64,000 nt of DNA from Vampirovibrio chlorellavorus (GTDB taxonomy: Bacteria > Cyanobacteriota > Vampirovibrionia > Vampirovibrionales > Vampirovibrionaceae): NCBI GenBank assembly GCA_003149345.1, contig QFWI01000031.1, positions 1 to 64,000 of the forward strand. The letters run 5' to 3'. Below are positions 1-8,853 of this stretch, piece after piece. A program made the position numbers and the translations under genes. Numbering within the stretch: the stretch's first letter is position 1; every line of letters starts with the position of its first letter. The notes under the pieces were generated by a model. It searched no databases. It was not told the DNA's origin and was given only the letters and a program-made list of their open reading frames with translations.

Positions 1-150
1 AAAAATCGTAAATTTCCTTCGCTATGGTTTTAAACAGTCATTGTCTATATTGGGGAAATAGTAATCATTCATAAGAAACAGTGCCAGAAAAGCCTTTGCA
101 TAAGAGGTTTAATCAGCCTGCGTCTTTGACTCCAAGCGTAAGGATTGAAT

Positions 151-1737
151 ATGTCATCACCAGTGTTAAAAGGGCAAATTGTCTACGAAGATCATGGAAG
201 TAGCATTTGGGGTAAAATCGGCTCTGTTTTGAGCGGGGCAGGGCATGTGCTTGCCTCTGCACTTCCTTATGTCGCACAAGCCGCATCCATTTATGCCTCA
301 TCACGGGGCGGCCCTTCCAATGCGTTTGATTATAATGATGCCTCTTGGGATTTACCCAATCAAAATAATCGGCGCAGCCTTGCCATGCCCATTCCTGAAC
401 CGATTGCATTGCGTCCCATACCTGATTATAAAAGTGTACCTATTGCCCGTAATGCACTTGATAAACTGAAACAGCAACAAGACTACAGGCAGCCATCAGC
501 TCCGAGTTGGGTTGAGCTGCAAGCTCGAAATCAACAAATTTTAAATGAACTGGCCGCTGCAAAAAGCTTACCCAACTATCAGCAATTCCATCAGAACAGT
601 GGGGTGGCCTATGATTTCAGACCCAAAGCAAGTCAACTGGGCGCTGGCCAATTGATGCAGCAATCCCGCCAATCGAATGGGTTTATTCAGGAAAATGTCA
701 GACAAATTCAAGACAATCTGGCCCATGCCCGGCAGCCTGTTCCAACGGGATTAAAACGTCATCTTGCACAGGTTCGCCAGAGCGGAATTCGTCCACCCGA
801 TGAAAGTTCGGCTTTGCATCAGATGATCAGGCGCTCCAATGCCGCCCCAACTCAAACAGTGCCAAAGCCCAAAGCTCAACTTAAAGTAGCTGAAGTTCAC
901 AGCAAGGAGTATTTAAACACCCGCCAGCAATTGCTCAATAAGCTGTTCGGCAGCCAGGTGTTTGACCGAACCGACCTGCAAACACCCTACGAGTTGAAAG
1001 ATGGCCAAAAGGTGGATGATCCCAATATTGCCCGAATGACGGCTGTGGCCAACTGGATTCTATTTCGTTCAAAATCAACGCAATGGAACGATCCTCAGGT
1101 TCAGCAACTGCAAAGCGTCTTGCAGGCTGGCCGGGAGAATGCGATCAGTTCATCGCAAATACGGCAGCTGGACATTGCCGCAAAGTTGCATACAATTCTC
1201 AAAAACAATGAAGAACTCCCCGGCTTTCAACGAGATGACGCCAAAGCATTGGCCCTCGGCATGCAATTGCTGATTAACGCCAATACCCACCAGGGCAAAA
1301 TCGATGAGCGACAATTGATTGAAGATATCCAGTTGTTCACCATTGATGCTGGAAAATATGAAGCAGGTCGTCTCCTTCGTCAGGCAAAGGAAAGCAATGC
1401 CGCGTATAACCTATTTGCCGGACCGCGTATTGGCACCATTGGCTGGAAAGAGAAATACCGGGATCAGGGCAAACAATATGAAATCGATAAAGACGGCAAT
1501 GAAAAACTCATTAACCAGACTCACCATTTCACTTTCTTCTTTACCAAGGGATTGCTAGCTGGTTCTGATGCGGCTGTTTGGGTCAAGCATCGAGGTGCTG
1601 AAGTTATTGATCCTATTGGAAACAAGCAGGATCAAGATTTGGGGAAATTGGCTACTGATTTGGGTTGGAAAATCAGAACGGGTAAAATCCAATGGAAAGA
1701 AGTCCCCTGGATTATTTATCAGGAACTGAAAGAGTAA
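151..1737 (+). CDS. Protein of unknown family, intact copy A of a duplicated cassette
   Basis: I do not recognise this 529-residue protein. The N-terminus has an Ala/Gly-rich hydrophobic stretch (about residues 12-50), then a Gln/Pro-rich linker. The part from about residue 240 on is repeated in a decayed copy at 7.3-8.3 kb, so that part is the conserved unit. The last 110 residues hold GPRIGTIGWKEKY and a histidine-aromatic patch (HHFTFFFT). ATG at 151 is preferred over an in-frame TTG at 145 because AAGGA ends six bases before it. It converges on a small membrane-protein gene, with 5 bp between stop codons. An effector or toxin facing an immunity-like partner is possible, but no known toxin domain is seen. 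Confidence 0.75.
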   Translation: MSSPVLKGQIVYEDHGSSIWGKIGSVLSGAGHVLASALPYVAQAASIYASSRGGPSNAFDYNDASWDLPNQNNRRSLAMPIPEPIALRPIPDYKSVPIARNALDKLKQQQDYRQPSAPSWVELQARNQQILNELAAAKSLPNYQQFHQNSGVAYDFRPKASQLGAGQLMQQSRQSNGFIQENVRQIQDNLAHARQPVPTGLKRHLAQVRQSGIRPPDESSALHQMIRRSNAAPTQTVPKPKAQLKVAEVHSKEYLNTRQQLLNKLFGSQVFDRTDLQTPYELKDGQKVDDPNIARMTAVANWILFRSKSTQWNDPQVQQLQSVLQAGRENAISSSQIRQLDIAAKLHTILKNNEELPGFQRDDAKALALGMQLLINANTHQGKIDERQLIEDIQLFTIDAGKYEAGRLLRQAKESNAAYNLFAGPRIGTIGWKEKYRDQGKQYEIDKDGNEKLINQTHHFTFFFTKGLLAGSDAAVWVKHRGAEVIDPIGNKQDQDLGKLATDLGWKIRTGKIQWKEVPWIIYQELKE

Positions 1738-1742
1738 TTTTC

Positions 1743-2081
1743 TTACGGAGGGCAGCAATGTTGCCCGGAGGGTTGCATAACCCAAATCATAAAGACAACA
1801 TAAACAAACAAAAGTAGGCTAATCCCCTTAGCCCACCACTTGGGATGTAAAAACATTGAAACTGATGCAGCTGGGCCTATGAGCCATAATGCATAGTACA
1901 TAATACCACTAGAGATCCGTTGCCCATTATATAAAAGAAACGATTCTGAAACGACTTGACTATCTTCTAACGTACCCAGTAGAAGGAATATGATTACACT
2001 TCCAATAAAAGAACCTAGACCAATCCAAAAAACGATATTGGCAAAATTTGGGATGGTTTTTATTTCAAGTGTGTTTTTCAT
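1743..2081 (-). CDS. Small multi-pass membrane protein, partner of copy A
   Basis: The 112-residue product has about three hydrophobic segments (near residues 16-36, 60-80 and 86-104) and a Cys-containing tail. No family is recognised. It is tail-to-tail with the 529-residue gene at 151-1737. A gene of the same size, position and hydrophobic character (8339-8701) follows copy B of that gene. The proteins are only weakly alike, but the 60 bp in front of both start codons are clearly related. That pairing suggests a functional link with the large protein, perhaps immunity or anchoring; this is inference from arrangement. Confidence 0.65.
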   Translation of the reverse strand: MKNTLEIKTIPNFANIVFWIGLGSFIGSVIIFLLLGTLEDSQVVSESFLLYNGQRISSGIMYYALWLIGPAASVSMFLHPKWWAKGISLLLFVYVVFMIWVMQPSGQHCCPP

Positions 2082-2143
2082 ATTTTCACTTTACTATAAG
2101 CTTACAGCTTCTGTAAAAGCCAATATGTTCGGTTTTTCCACTT
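2082..2143 (-). promoter_or_regulatory. Conserved upstream segment of the small membrane gene (copy A)
   Basis: On the minus strand this stretch carries GGCTTTTACA then CTTATAGT just before the start codon. Most bases match the segment at 8702-8763 in front of the other small membrane gene, including ACTATAAG and TGTAAAAGCC read on the plus strand. It probably contains the promoter (TATAGT as -10). The spacing to a -35 is not canonical, so exact elements are uncertain. Confidence 0.45.
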
Positions 2144-2417
2144 CTCAGCCCAAGGCCAGAATCTCCCCAAGTTTAGTGACCGGCTTGGCTCACTCTATCC
2201 AAATTGCAAAAAGGCCCCCCTGGGGTACCTGATTTTCAGAGACACAATGAGAACGTCAAGGTGGTCAAGGTGTCGGTTTGGTGTAATGGTGCCTGGAAAC
2301 GATAAGGCGCTTTGACCTTCAGCGGGACTTTGGGAGACAATGACCAAACATCCGAAAAGGAATCCTGGAGAAACTCCAAGGTCTTAAAGCCCTTGCTGGC
2401 CGGGCCTTTGGGCAGTT
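2144..2417. other. Non-coding stretch before the tRNA-Phe scar
   Basis: No credible gene is seen. A motif close to GGTGTCGGTTTGGTGTA at about 2266 recurs with small changes at about 2535 (GGTGTCGCTTTGGTGTA). It may be a duplicated end of the decayed recombinase region. Confidence 0.4.
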
Positions 2418-2463
2418 TCTGAAAATCCGCGTGTCCGCAGTTCAATTCTGCAAGGTGGCACCA
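2418..2463 (+). other. 3' half of a tRNA-Phe: probable attachment-site scar
   Basis: The sequence reads CTGAAAATCCGCGTGTC (anticodon loop with GAA and its 3' stem), then a T-arm with GTTCAATTC, then AGGTGGC, A and CCA. This is the 3' half of a tRNA-Phe. The 5' half is absent: bases before 2418 do not continue the anticodon stem, D-arm or acceptor strand. Tyrosine recombinases commonly integrate into tRNA 3' halves, and a decayed one starts about 180 bp away. I read it as an att half-site left by an old element; the intact tRNA-Phe should lie outside this window. Confidence 0.7.
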
Positions 2464-2639
2464 CCTTCTTTTAAACCCTGGACAGTGTTTCGGGGTTTTT
2501 GAGTTTTTAGGGGATGAATGCATTTTGGGGTCATGGTGTCGCTTTGGTGTAGTCTTGCCGGGAAGTGCTGGGTATCACAGGGATTTCAGGGTAAGTGATA
2601 TACAGAGAACGCATAGGACGTGCAGGGATTTACCGGGAA

Positions 2640-2956
2640 CCAAGGTTATAGCGGCTTTGTAATTTGTCCATGGCCGCTTGGATGTGTTAGCCATTCTAAT
2701 GGGCATAGCGCTCCACCATCTGCAAGGTCTTGTGGCCAGAGATACGATTGACCGTGACCAAATCAACGCCTGCTTGTACGAGGTGCGTAATGGCCGTTTG
2801 GCGCAGGGAATGAAAGACGATCTCCTCGGGATCAAGGCCAGCGGCTTTGACCACTCGCTTGAAGGGTTTGAAAAGTTCTACCATATGGCCAGTCTTGGAC
2901 TTGGGTTGCGGGAAGAGAAACGGTTGAATTATACCAAGTCCATTAATGCGGTAGGG
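2640..2956 (-). pseudogene. Tyrosine recombinase (phage integrase) C-terminal remnant
   Basis: An open stretch encodes FPQPKSKTG, then FHSLRQTAITHLVQAG, then ISGHKTLQMVERYAH: the H-x-L-R, GH and nucleophile-Tyr region of a tyrosine recombinase. After YAH the frame has TAG and, three codons later, TAA, yet the codons between and beyond (HIQAAMDKLQSR) still look like an integrase C-terminus, so the stops look like point mutations. The N-terminal core and arm-binding domains are missing; the frame closes near 2957. It lies beside the tRNA-Phe half-site, as expected for an integrase next to its att site. Non-functional as it stands. Confidence 0.8.
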
Positions 2957-3192
2957 TCAAAACTTAAAATAAAAATATGAAAAACTAACACTCAAGATTC
3001 ATAGTAATTATGCTCTTCCAGAGATTAATCCCGACAAGTCAAAGTAAACAAACAAAATCTTAGTTACTTATAAAAAACTAAATCCACTGATCAAATACTA
3101 CTAGGAGCCACCCCTAATACAATAAGCACAACATGCGCAATACATTTCAATAAAACATAATTAAAAAAATGAATTCTAAATTTCAACCAGAA
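2957..3192. other. A+T-rich intergenic stretch
   Basis: Nothing supported is seen. The base composition is markedly A+T-rich like the glycan cluster to the right, so the left boundary of that imported cluster probably lies here. Confidence 0.4.
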
Positions 3193-4575
3193 TCAAAAAA
3201 CAAAAATTCTATGACCTTTTAGAACTGATAATCTTTTCGAATAAAACCGATTCAGTTCTGCTTTAAGTTTTACTATTGGATTTTTAGATTTCTTTTTATT
3301 CGGCGAAGGATGAGTAATTTTTTGAAAAACTTTATCATCAGCTCTCAAGACAGAATTGGTAATGAATTCCATTTTTGGATTATTAAAAACCAGAGAAGAA
3401 ATCGTTAAAGCATCTTCGTTATCAGGCTGCTTTATCCCCAGAAATACAGATGCCAAACGATACTCTTTAGGAGTTGTCACTTCTTGATCTAAATACTCGT
3501 CTACTTTTTGAACAAACCATTCGTAATTGTATTTTCTGGAAGCAATAACATCAGTGTAAGCACGTTCTGTAATTTCTAAAATATAATCATCATCCTTCAA
3601 TCGCTTGAAGACATCTTCAATATTCGAAAAATCCTTTTTCAAAGGAATATAATGTTTATAAGGCTCAACGACTCCAGAGTACTCACCTTCATAAAGGATC
3701 ATTGCTGTCTTTAATGCAATAGACTCGAAAATTTTTGGTGCAACCTGGTTCATTACTATTTTTCCTTCCTTATCCGAAAGGAAACGATCAAATGCTTCTT
3801 CGTAAGTCAAGTCAGGATTCTCTTCCAAAGCCTGCTCAATATCGCGTTTTAAAGTACCATCATCATCAAAGACATTGGAACCTGTCTCGGTTCCGAGGGT
3901 TGCTCTGGAATTTTCCAGAAAATTGTACCAATCATCACCATAAATTCTTTTATTATCATCAATTTCAATATCGCAATCTATTCCGTATTGCTGACAATGC
4001 GCTTTCATCTGAATGCCGATATTGATTTTATCCTGCCCCTGATTACCGTACCAGTAAGGCAATCGTCGTCCACGATAACCAATCATGCAGGTTCTTTCCG
4101 CCAAAGGCTTCCATGTCTTTTTTCTTTCCAGTGATGTCGAGACGTAACCGGTATAGAAAATATTTATGAATTTTACACCAGGAAACCTTTCAGGCGGAAA
4201 GACCTGCGAGATATGCTTCTCTGGAACGCAGGTAAATACAACTGTCAAACCAAGCTTTTCGATTGAACAGCGGGTCACTTCGGTATATTCGTAGTCATCC
4301 TGCATAAAGAGAATTTTGGGACCATGGTAAGTTTGTAGCTTCTCAGCGATATGAGGTGAAATATGCCAGTCATAGCATACCCGAACAGAGTAATGCAGTA
4401 TGATGGCATCAAACACGGAGAAATCGACGTTGCACTCCGCCATATTGGTTGCAGGCAAGTAAAAGATATTATTCCTTGAATACAAACCGAAACTCTGCAG
4501 GTATTCACGCAACGTATTGGTATACGTGGAATACTTGTCATAAAGAATCAGAATATTGTATGACGGCTTTCGCAT
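3193..4575 (-). CDS. CgeB-like glycosyltransferase (GT-B, group 1 type)
   Basis: A 460-residue protein, probably a GT-B glycosyltransferase acting on a cell-surface glycan. The C-terminal half has the nucleotide-sugar segment of CgeB/group-1 type enzymes: APKIFESIALKTAMILYEGE followed by a conserved HYIPLKKDFSN, about residues 278-315. The N-terminal half has alternating hydrophobic strands (NILILYDKY, AIILHYSVR, ILFMQDDYEY) as in a Rossmann-like acceptor domain. It is the last gene of a four-gene minus-strand cluster, 23 bp after the methyltransferase gene. Donor and acceptor sugars cannot be told. The A+T-rich composition suggests transfer. Confidence 0.75.
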   Translation of the reverse strand: MRKPSYNILILYDKYSTYTNTLREYLQSFGLYSRNNIFYLPATNMAECNVDFSVFDAIILHYSVRVCYDWHISPHIAEKLQTYHGPKILFMQDDYEYTEVTRCSIEKLGLTVVFTCVPEKHISQVFPPERFPGVKFINIFYTGYVSTSLERKKTWKPLAERTCMIGYRGRRLPYWYGNQGQDKINIGIQMKAHCQQYGIDCDIEIDDNKRIYGDDWYNFLENSRATLGTETGSNVFDDDGTLKRDIEQALEENPDLTYEEAFDRFLSDKEGKIVMNQVAPKIFESIALKTAMILYEGEYSGVVEPYKHYIPLKKDFSNIEDVFKRLKDDDYILEITERAYTDVIASRKYNYEWFVQKVDEYLDQEVTTPKEYRLASVFLGIKQPDNEDALTISSLVFNNPKMEFITNSVLRADDKVFQKITHPSPNKKKSKNPIVKLKAELNRFYSKRLSVLKGHRIFVF

Positions 4576-4598
4576 CGTTTTCTGTCTGAAGTCTCATA

Positions 4599-5366
4599 TT
4601 ACTTTTTGATAACGACAAATCCCTTCAGCCTGCTATGCGGGGAAAGCTCTTTCAGCCTCTTGCGCAAAGCCAGAACCGTCAGTTTCTTTTTGACATCTTC
4701 CTGTTTATCAATGTTTTCCAAACCAACGAGATAGGGATATATGATGCGAGTATAGTAATCATAGGTGCCGGAATCGAACTCATCGACGATTTGACCTTTT
4801 TCATCAATAATGGACTTCAGGTCATTAAGATGTGAGTAGAAGTTGATTTTGGCTGGTTCAACTTCAGGCATATTTAACTCTCTTCTGGCAGCAGATAAAT
4901 GCTCAAAACCATCCTTGAAGCCCTCAATAAAGATCAGTTGTCCTTTGGGCTTGAGCACTCGGAAGAGCTCATTAAGGGATTGTTTTTGTTCATCGAGGTT
5001 GGCCAGGTTAATCAATACCCGGACATTAATAACCGTATCATAGGTGTTATCAGCCAGGTTAAGATTGGTCACATCATCAATGAAAAACCGGTTATTGGTT
5101 TCGCCATGCAGCTTTTTGGCACTTTCAATCATATTGTTAGACTGATCAAAGGCATCAAGATGCTTGACGTATTTTCTGAATAATTGTGAGGAAAAACCAT
5201 TTCCACATCCTACTTCCAGAGTGACATGGTCTGGTTTCAAGTGCTTGGTTACAAACTCATACTCGATATCTCGTTGAAAAATATCAGCGATATTAACAAG
5301 CTCGGGATTTTCGTGGACTAGGGGCTGGTTGTCCCAGAATTTTCTGGTTTCTGTCTCAATTGCCAT
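4599..5366 (-). CDS. Class I SAM-dependent methyltransferase
   Basis: A 255-residue methyltransferase of the type 11/25 kind. SAM-binding motif I is TLEVGCGNGFSS near residue 50, followed by an acidic motif II (LDAFDQS) and a strand carrying VINVRVLINL. The segment FRVLKPKGQLIFIEGF is the usual post-motif III helix and strand. It sits between the SGNH hydrolase and glycosyltransferase genes with about 20 bp gaps, so it probably methylates a sugar or lipid-linked glycan intermediate. Substrate is inferred from context only. Confidence 0.8.
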   Translation of the reverse strand: MAIETETRKFWDNQPLVHENPELVNIADIFQRDIEYEFVTKHLKPDHVTLEVGCGNGFSSQLFRKYVKHLDAFDQSNNMIESAKKLHGETNNRFFIDDVTNLNLADNTYDTVINVRVLINLANLDEQKQSLNELFRVLKPKGQLIFIEGFKDGFEHLSAARRELNMPEVEPAKINFYSHLNDLKSIIDEKGQIVDEFDSGTYDYYTRIIYPYLVGLENIDKQEDVKKKLTVLALRKRLKELSPHSRLKGFVVIKK

Positions 5367-5385
5367 CGTAAATAAAACCTCCTAC

Positions 5386-6057
5386 TCAGACCATTACAAA
5401 TTTTCTGTTTTCAATAAAAGTACTGATGCAATTTTTAACCAAAGGGTGCAGGGTATCGTAATAAATATCATGTCCAATTTGACTCAAATGAAGGCCATCT
5501 TTCAATAAAATATCTTCTACCGTATACCGGCCAGAAGCGATGAGAGATTCACACTCCTTTTCGAAATCTACTAAGATGACATCATCAAGGCTGTTTGCTA
5601 CTTTGCGAGTAATAATATTGTAAAATTTATTATTCTCCTGATAATCCGCGTCAGGTTTGTTCATTTTTTTGTTGGTTGGATGATTTGTATGCATAAAGAT
5701 TAACTTTGCGCCAAAGGTCCGGCTTCTCTCAGCAATTTCATAAAGATTCGCTTCAAAAGCCTTTGGGCTAACTCGGGGTAATCCACCATCGGAATCCCAG
5801 TAATTGCAGTCATTCAAGCCAAACTGAATAAAAATAATATCGACCCCATGGCTTTGAACATCATAGGGCATTCTTTCCAGGGCCTGTCGTGTTGTGTTTC
5901 CATTGATACCACAATTGGAAACGACAATTTTATTCCCCAACCATGTTTCAAAATCACTGGACAATCGAGTTACCCATGTTTTGTAAGGTGATACTCCTTG
6001 CCCATAGGTAATTGAGTCTCCAAAGAAAGCAATTTTAATATCCCCATTATCATTCAT
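5386..6057 (-). CDS. SGNH/GDSL-family hydrolase
   Basis: A 223-residue SGNH hydrolase. Block I is FFGDSITYGQG with the nucleophile Ser near residue 15. Block II Gly is in NCGINGNTTRQ, block III is FGLNDCNYW, and block V is DGLHLSQIGH with the catalytic Asp and His. No signal peptide is visible, so it acts in the cytoplasm or on a lipid-linked precursor. Within the glycan cluster an O-acetyl esterase role is most likely, but SGNH enzymes also act on other esters. It is 11 bp downstream of the zinc-ribbon methyltransferase gene. Confidence 0.85.
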   Translation of the reverse strand: MNDNGDIKIAFFGDSITYGQGVSPYKTWVTRLSSDFETWLGNKIVVSNCGINGNTTRQALERMPYDVQSHGVDIIFIQFGLNDCNYWDSDGGLPRVSPKAFEANLYEIAERSRTFGAKLIFMHTNHPTNKKMNKPDADYQENNKFYNIITRKVANSLDDVILVDFEKECESLIASGRYTVEDILLKDGLHLSQIGHDIYYDTLHPLVKNCISTFIENRKFVMV

Positions 6058-6068
6058 TAAACAGCATC

Positions 6069-7094
6069 CTATTGTATGGCTTTAGACTTCATGAATTTTT
6101 CCAAAAGCGTTCCAATTATTTTGAAAACAAGCTTGTTAAAAGATCTGGGATCTCGCTTAATTCTTAACTCGCTCGTTCTGAACAAGGGCGGGTAAAATCG
6201 CAATAAAAACTCTTCATTTTCAGGTAGGTTATTAATCCATCTTTCCCGGATTTTATATTCATATTTGGCAACTTTGCCGAAAAAATAAAGTTTTTTCACT
6301 AAACGAGAGAGTTTTACAGGCAGCTTTTCAGAGATAACGTGAAAAATTGGAATATCCAACTTCGGGTAAGAATACCTGTTTCTAATTATCTCAAAGTTGG
6401 AAGTCAGCATCGTAAAATTGTAGTCGTTAAAACTTCTCAAATGCGTATATTCATAAGGACTATCTTTATATACGCTTAAGTCTTCCCTCCAGGGAACATG
6501 CGTGAATAATTTTCCATTTTTATTCAATGCCAGATAAATATTGTCTAGCAAAGCTCTTGGGTTTAACAAATGCTCAAGGACATCTGCCGCAATGACCACA
6601 TCAAAAAAACCATTCACAAATTTTACCTTTTCGGCGTCCCCACAAATTTTCAAATCCACGGCGCCATTTGGTATATCTTTCAAAAAAGGAAGGGCTATAT
6701 CAACACAAGCCCTAAAATCACATTCTATTTGCTTAAGATACAAGGCATTACTAGAGCCAATATCCAGAATTTTTTTACCTTTTAAATTTCCGAGAAATTT
6801 AAGAAATGGCTTATGATACGTTTCGCGATTTGCGACAAGTGAATGTTGCAAATCATCATTGGCTAACTTCTCATAGGAGTTAGCATAAGATTGTTCAATC
6901 TCACTTTCAACGAGGTTAAAAATTACAATATTATCAACAATAGGGTAAGCTGAATGACAAGATAAACACTCAATTATGTCAGCATATTCTTTTATTCGGG
7001 AGCTGCAACGAGGACACAGCAGTATATCTCCTAAAGAATATTTTGACTTTTTTTGAATGTTTATTTCTGTATTTTCAGGAGTGTCAAGCAACAA
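6069..7094 (-). CDS. SAM methyltransferase with N-terminal zinc ribbon
   Basis: A 341-residue protein. Residues 25-60 form a Trm112-like zinc ribbon (LLCPRCSSRIKEY ... ECLSCHSAYPIVDN), followed by a class I methyltransferase domain with motif I KILDIGSSNALYL and VVIAADVLEHLLNP. This architecture is common in surface-polysaccharide clusters. TTG at 7094 is chosen because GAGGAAG lies five bases upstream. It is the first gene of the minus-strand cluster. It is A+T-rich like its neighbours; the ring or sugar position methylated is unknown. Confidence 0.8.
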   Translation of the reverse strand: MLLDTPENTEINIQKKSKYSLGDILLCPRCSSRIKEYADIIECLSCHSAYPIVDNIVIFNLVESEIEQSYANSYEKLANDDLQHSLVANRETYHKPFLKFLGNLKGKKILDIGSSNALYLKQIECDFRACVDIALPFLKDIPNGAVDLKICGDAEKVKFVNGFFDVVIAADVLEHLLNPRALLDNIYLALNKNGKLFTHVPWREDLSVYKDSPYEYTHLRSFNDYNFTMLTSNFEIIRNRYSYPKLDIPIFHVISEKLPVKLSRLVKKLYFFGKVAKYEYKIRERWINNLPENEEFLLRFYPPLFRTSELRIKRDPRSFNKLVFKIIGTLLEKFMKSKAIQ

Positions 7095-7241
7095 CTCTAC
7101 TTCCTCTACTATCCCGTAAATGGTTTATGTATGATAATCTCAACGAATTGTAATGTCAAACGTCTGACTGATCTGAGTCCAGGTTTGAGATCCGGTTAAA
7201 AGTAGAGGGTATCCTAATAAAGAAGAAAGGAACCCTTTGGA
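7095..7241. promoter_or_regulatory. Leader region of the glycan cluster
   Basis: This 147-bp stretch must hold the promoter of the minus-strand cluster but no clear -35/-10 pair is visible. Its right part, near the orfA start at 7242, may contain an IS end. Confidence 0.3.
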
Positions 7242-7300
7242 ATGAAACAGAGTCGACTCACGGAAGAGCAGATTATTTTAGCTTTGCGCCAACAGCGGTT
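7242..7300 (+). mobile_element. IS3-family orfA remnant (5' end only)
   Basis: From ATG 7242 the frame reads MKQSRLTEEQIILALRQQ, the characteristic N-terminus of IS3-family OrfA helix-turn-helix proteins. About 18 codons on, the similarity stops exactly where homology to the 529-residue gene begins (TTTATTCAG). Only this stub of the insertion sequence remains; orfB and the right end are absent. It truncates the 5' end of copy B. Confidence 0.75.
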
Positions 7301-8342
7301 TTATTCAGAAAGAGGTCAGACACATTCCGTATAATCTAGCCCATGTCCTTCGGCCTGTTTCGACAGGATTAAGCAGTCATCTTGCACAGGTTCACCAGAG
7401 CGGAACTCGTCCGCTCGATGAAAGTCCGGCTTTGCATCAGATGATCATGCGCTCCAATGCCGCCCAAACTCAAACCGTACCAAAGGGCAAAGCCGCTTAA
7501 GTTCACAGCAAGGAGTATTTAAACACCCGCCAGCAATTGCTAAACAAGCTGTTCAACAGCCAGGTATTTGAGCGAATCGACCTGCAAACGCCCTAGATTT
7601 GAAAGATGGCCAAAAGGTGGATGATCCCAATATTGCCCGAATGACGGCTGTGGCCAACTGGATTCTATTTCGTTCAAAATCAACGCAATGGAACGATGCT
7701 CAGGTTCAGCAACTGCAAAGCGTCTTGCAGGCTGGCCGGGAGACTACAATCAGCGCATCGCAAATACGGCAACTAGATATTGCGGCCCAACTCCATTCGA
7801 TCCTCAAAAATAATGAAGAACGCCCCAGCTTTCAGAGGGATGACGCCAAAGCCCTGGCCGAAGGCATGCAGTTGCTGATTAACGCCAATACCCAACAGGG
7901 CAAAGTCGATGAGCCACAGTTAATTGAGGATATACAGCTATTCACAATCGACTCAGCCAAATATGAAGCAGGCCGCCTGAAAGGGCAAGCCAAAGATAGT
8001 AACGCTGCCTATAACCTGGTTGCAGGACCACGTATTGGAACAGTTGGTTGGAAAGAGAAATATTGGGATCACGGTAAGCAGTATGAATCCGATAAGAATG
8101 GTAAGAAGATATTAATCAATCAAGCCCATCATTTTACATTCTTTTTCATGAGGGCTATTGATTTTAAAGATAATCCAACTGGGATCGCACTACTGAAAAA
8201 AGCTGCTTATCTAATCGATACTGATAATCCTCAAGACCAAGCACTGGCAAGACTGGCAATTGAGCTGGGAAAGAAAATTAATGATGGAAAAATTGATTGA
8301 AAAAAACTGCCTGAAACAATTTATAAGGAGCTTAAAGATTAA
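7293..8342 (+). pseudogene. Decayed copy B of the 529-residue protein
   Basis: Aligns with bases from about 676 to 1737 of copy A in the same orientation. The first 175 codons are missing, replaced by the IS3 stub. A stop at about 7498 follows a short deletion, a single-base deletion at about 7593 (CCCTAGATTTG against CCCTACGAGTTG) breaks the frame, and a Trp codon has become TGA at 8298. After that, codons KKLPETIYKELKD still match the copy A tail. The longest intact stretch is 7599-8300 (233 codons). Bases 7598-7742 are almost identical to copy A while the 3' end has diverged much more. Confidence 0.85.
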
Positions 8343-8701
8343 GTCATAATAACAAAGCCAATAACTCCAACCAACAAAATTATAAATTGGATGCTAATAA
8401 TTGCGCTTATTAGTTTGCGCTGTTTATTCTCTCTGTTTTTTAAAAAACTGATCCAAGCTATAAAAGGACCTGCTATCAGAGTAATGGCTTCAATGATTAA
8501 AACTGGTGGTCTTGAAATGGCAAACATCATAGAAGCAGCATTGATTCCAGCATCATAGCCCGCACAACAAAGATTAGCATACAGAGTCAATAGAAGCATT
8601 GGTAAAAAGTAAGCAAGAACTATTACAAAAAGAGTAACAGACAGCCAAAACCAAAAACTTGGTTTCGCTATAAATATGAATACCTTCGGTAAAATTTTCA
8701 T
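8339..8701 (-). CDS. Small multi-pass membrane protein, partner of copy B
   Basis: A 120-residue protein with three or four hydrophobic segments (about residues 14-42, 53-85 and 100-118) and a basic loop KNRENKQRK. No family is recognised. Its stop overlaps the original end of copy B by four bases, in the same tail-to-tail arrangement as 1743-2081. It remains intact although its large partner is dead, which would fit a retained protective function, but this is inference. Confidence 0.65.
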   Translation of the reverse strand: MKILPKVFIFIAKPSFWFWLSVTLFVIVLAYFLPMLLLTLYANLCCAGYDAGINAASMMFAISRPPVLIIEAITLIAGPFIAWISFLKNRENKQRKLISAIISIQFIILLVGVIGFVIMT

Positions 8702-8763
8702 TCTTTTACCCTACTATAAGATTATAGTTGTTGTAAAAGCCTATATTCTCGGTTTTACTTAAT
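8702..8763 (-). promoter_or_regulatory. Conserved upstream segment of the small membrane gene (copy B)
   Basis: Related base-for-base to 2082-2143. Both share ACTATAAG, TGTAAAAGCC and TCGGTTTT on the plus strand. It is better conserved than the membrane genes it precedes, as expected for a shared promoter or recombination site. Confidence 0.45.
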
Positions 8764-8853
8764 GCTGCTCATTCCAAAACCTCTTACGATTTTGCTCCCA
8801 AATTCCCAAAATTTGGACGACTGACTTATTTTGTGTCTTCGCCTTTAACGCTT

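Noticed and set aside
2236..2523. A 95-codon open frame on the minus strand
   Set aside because: It runs across the tRNA-Phe half-site; its N-terminal codons read the tRNA backwards and the rest shows no family or ribosome site.
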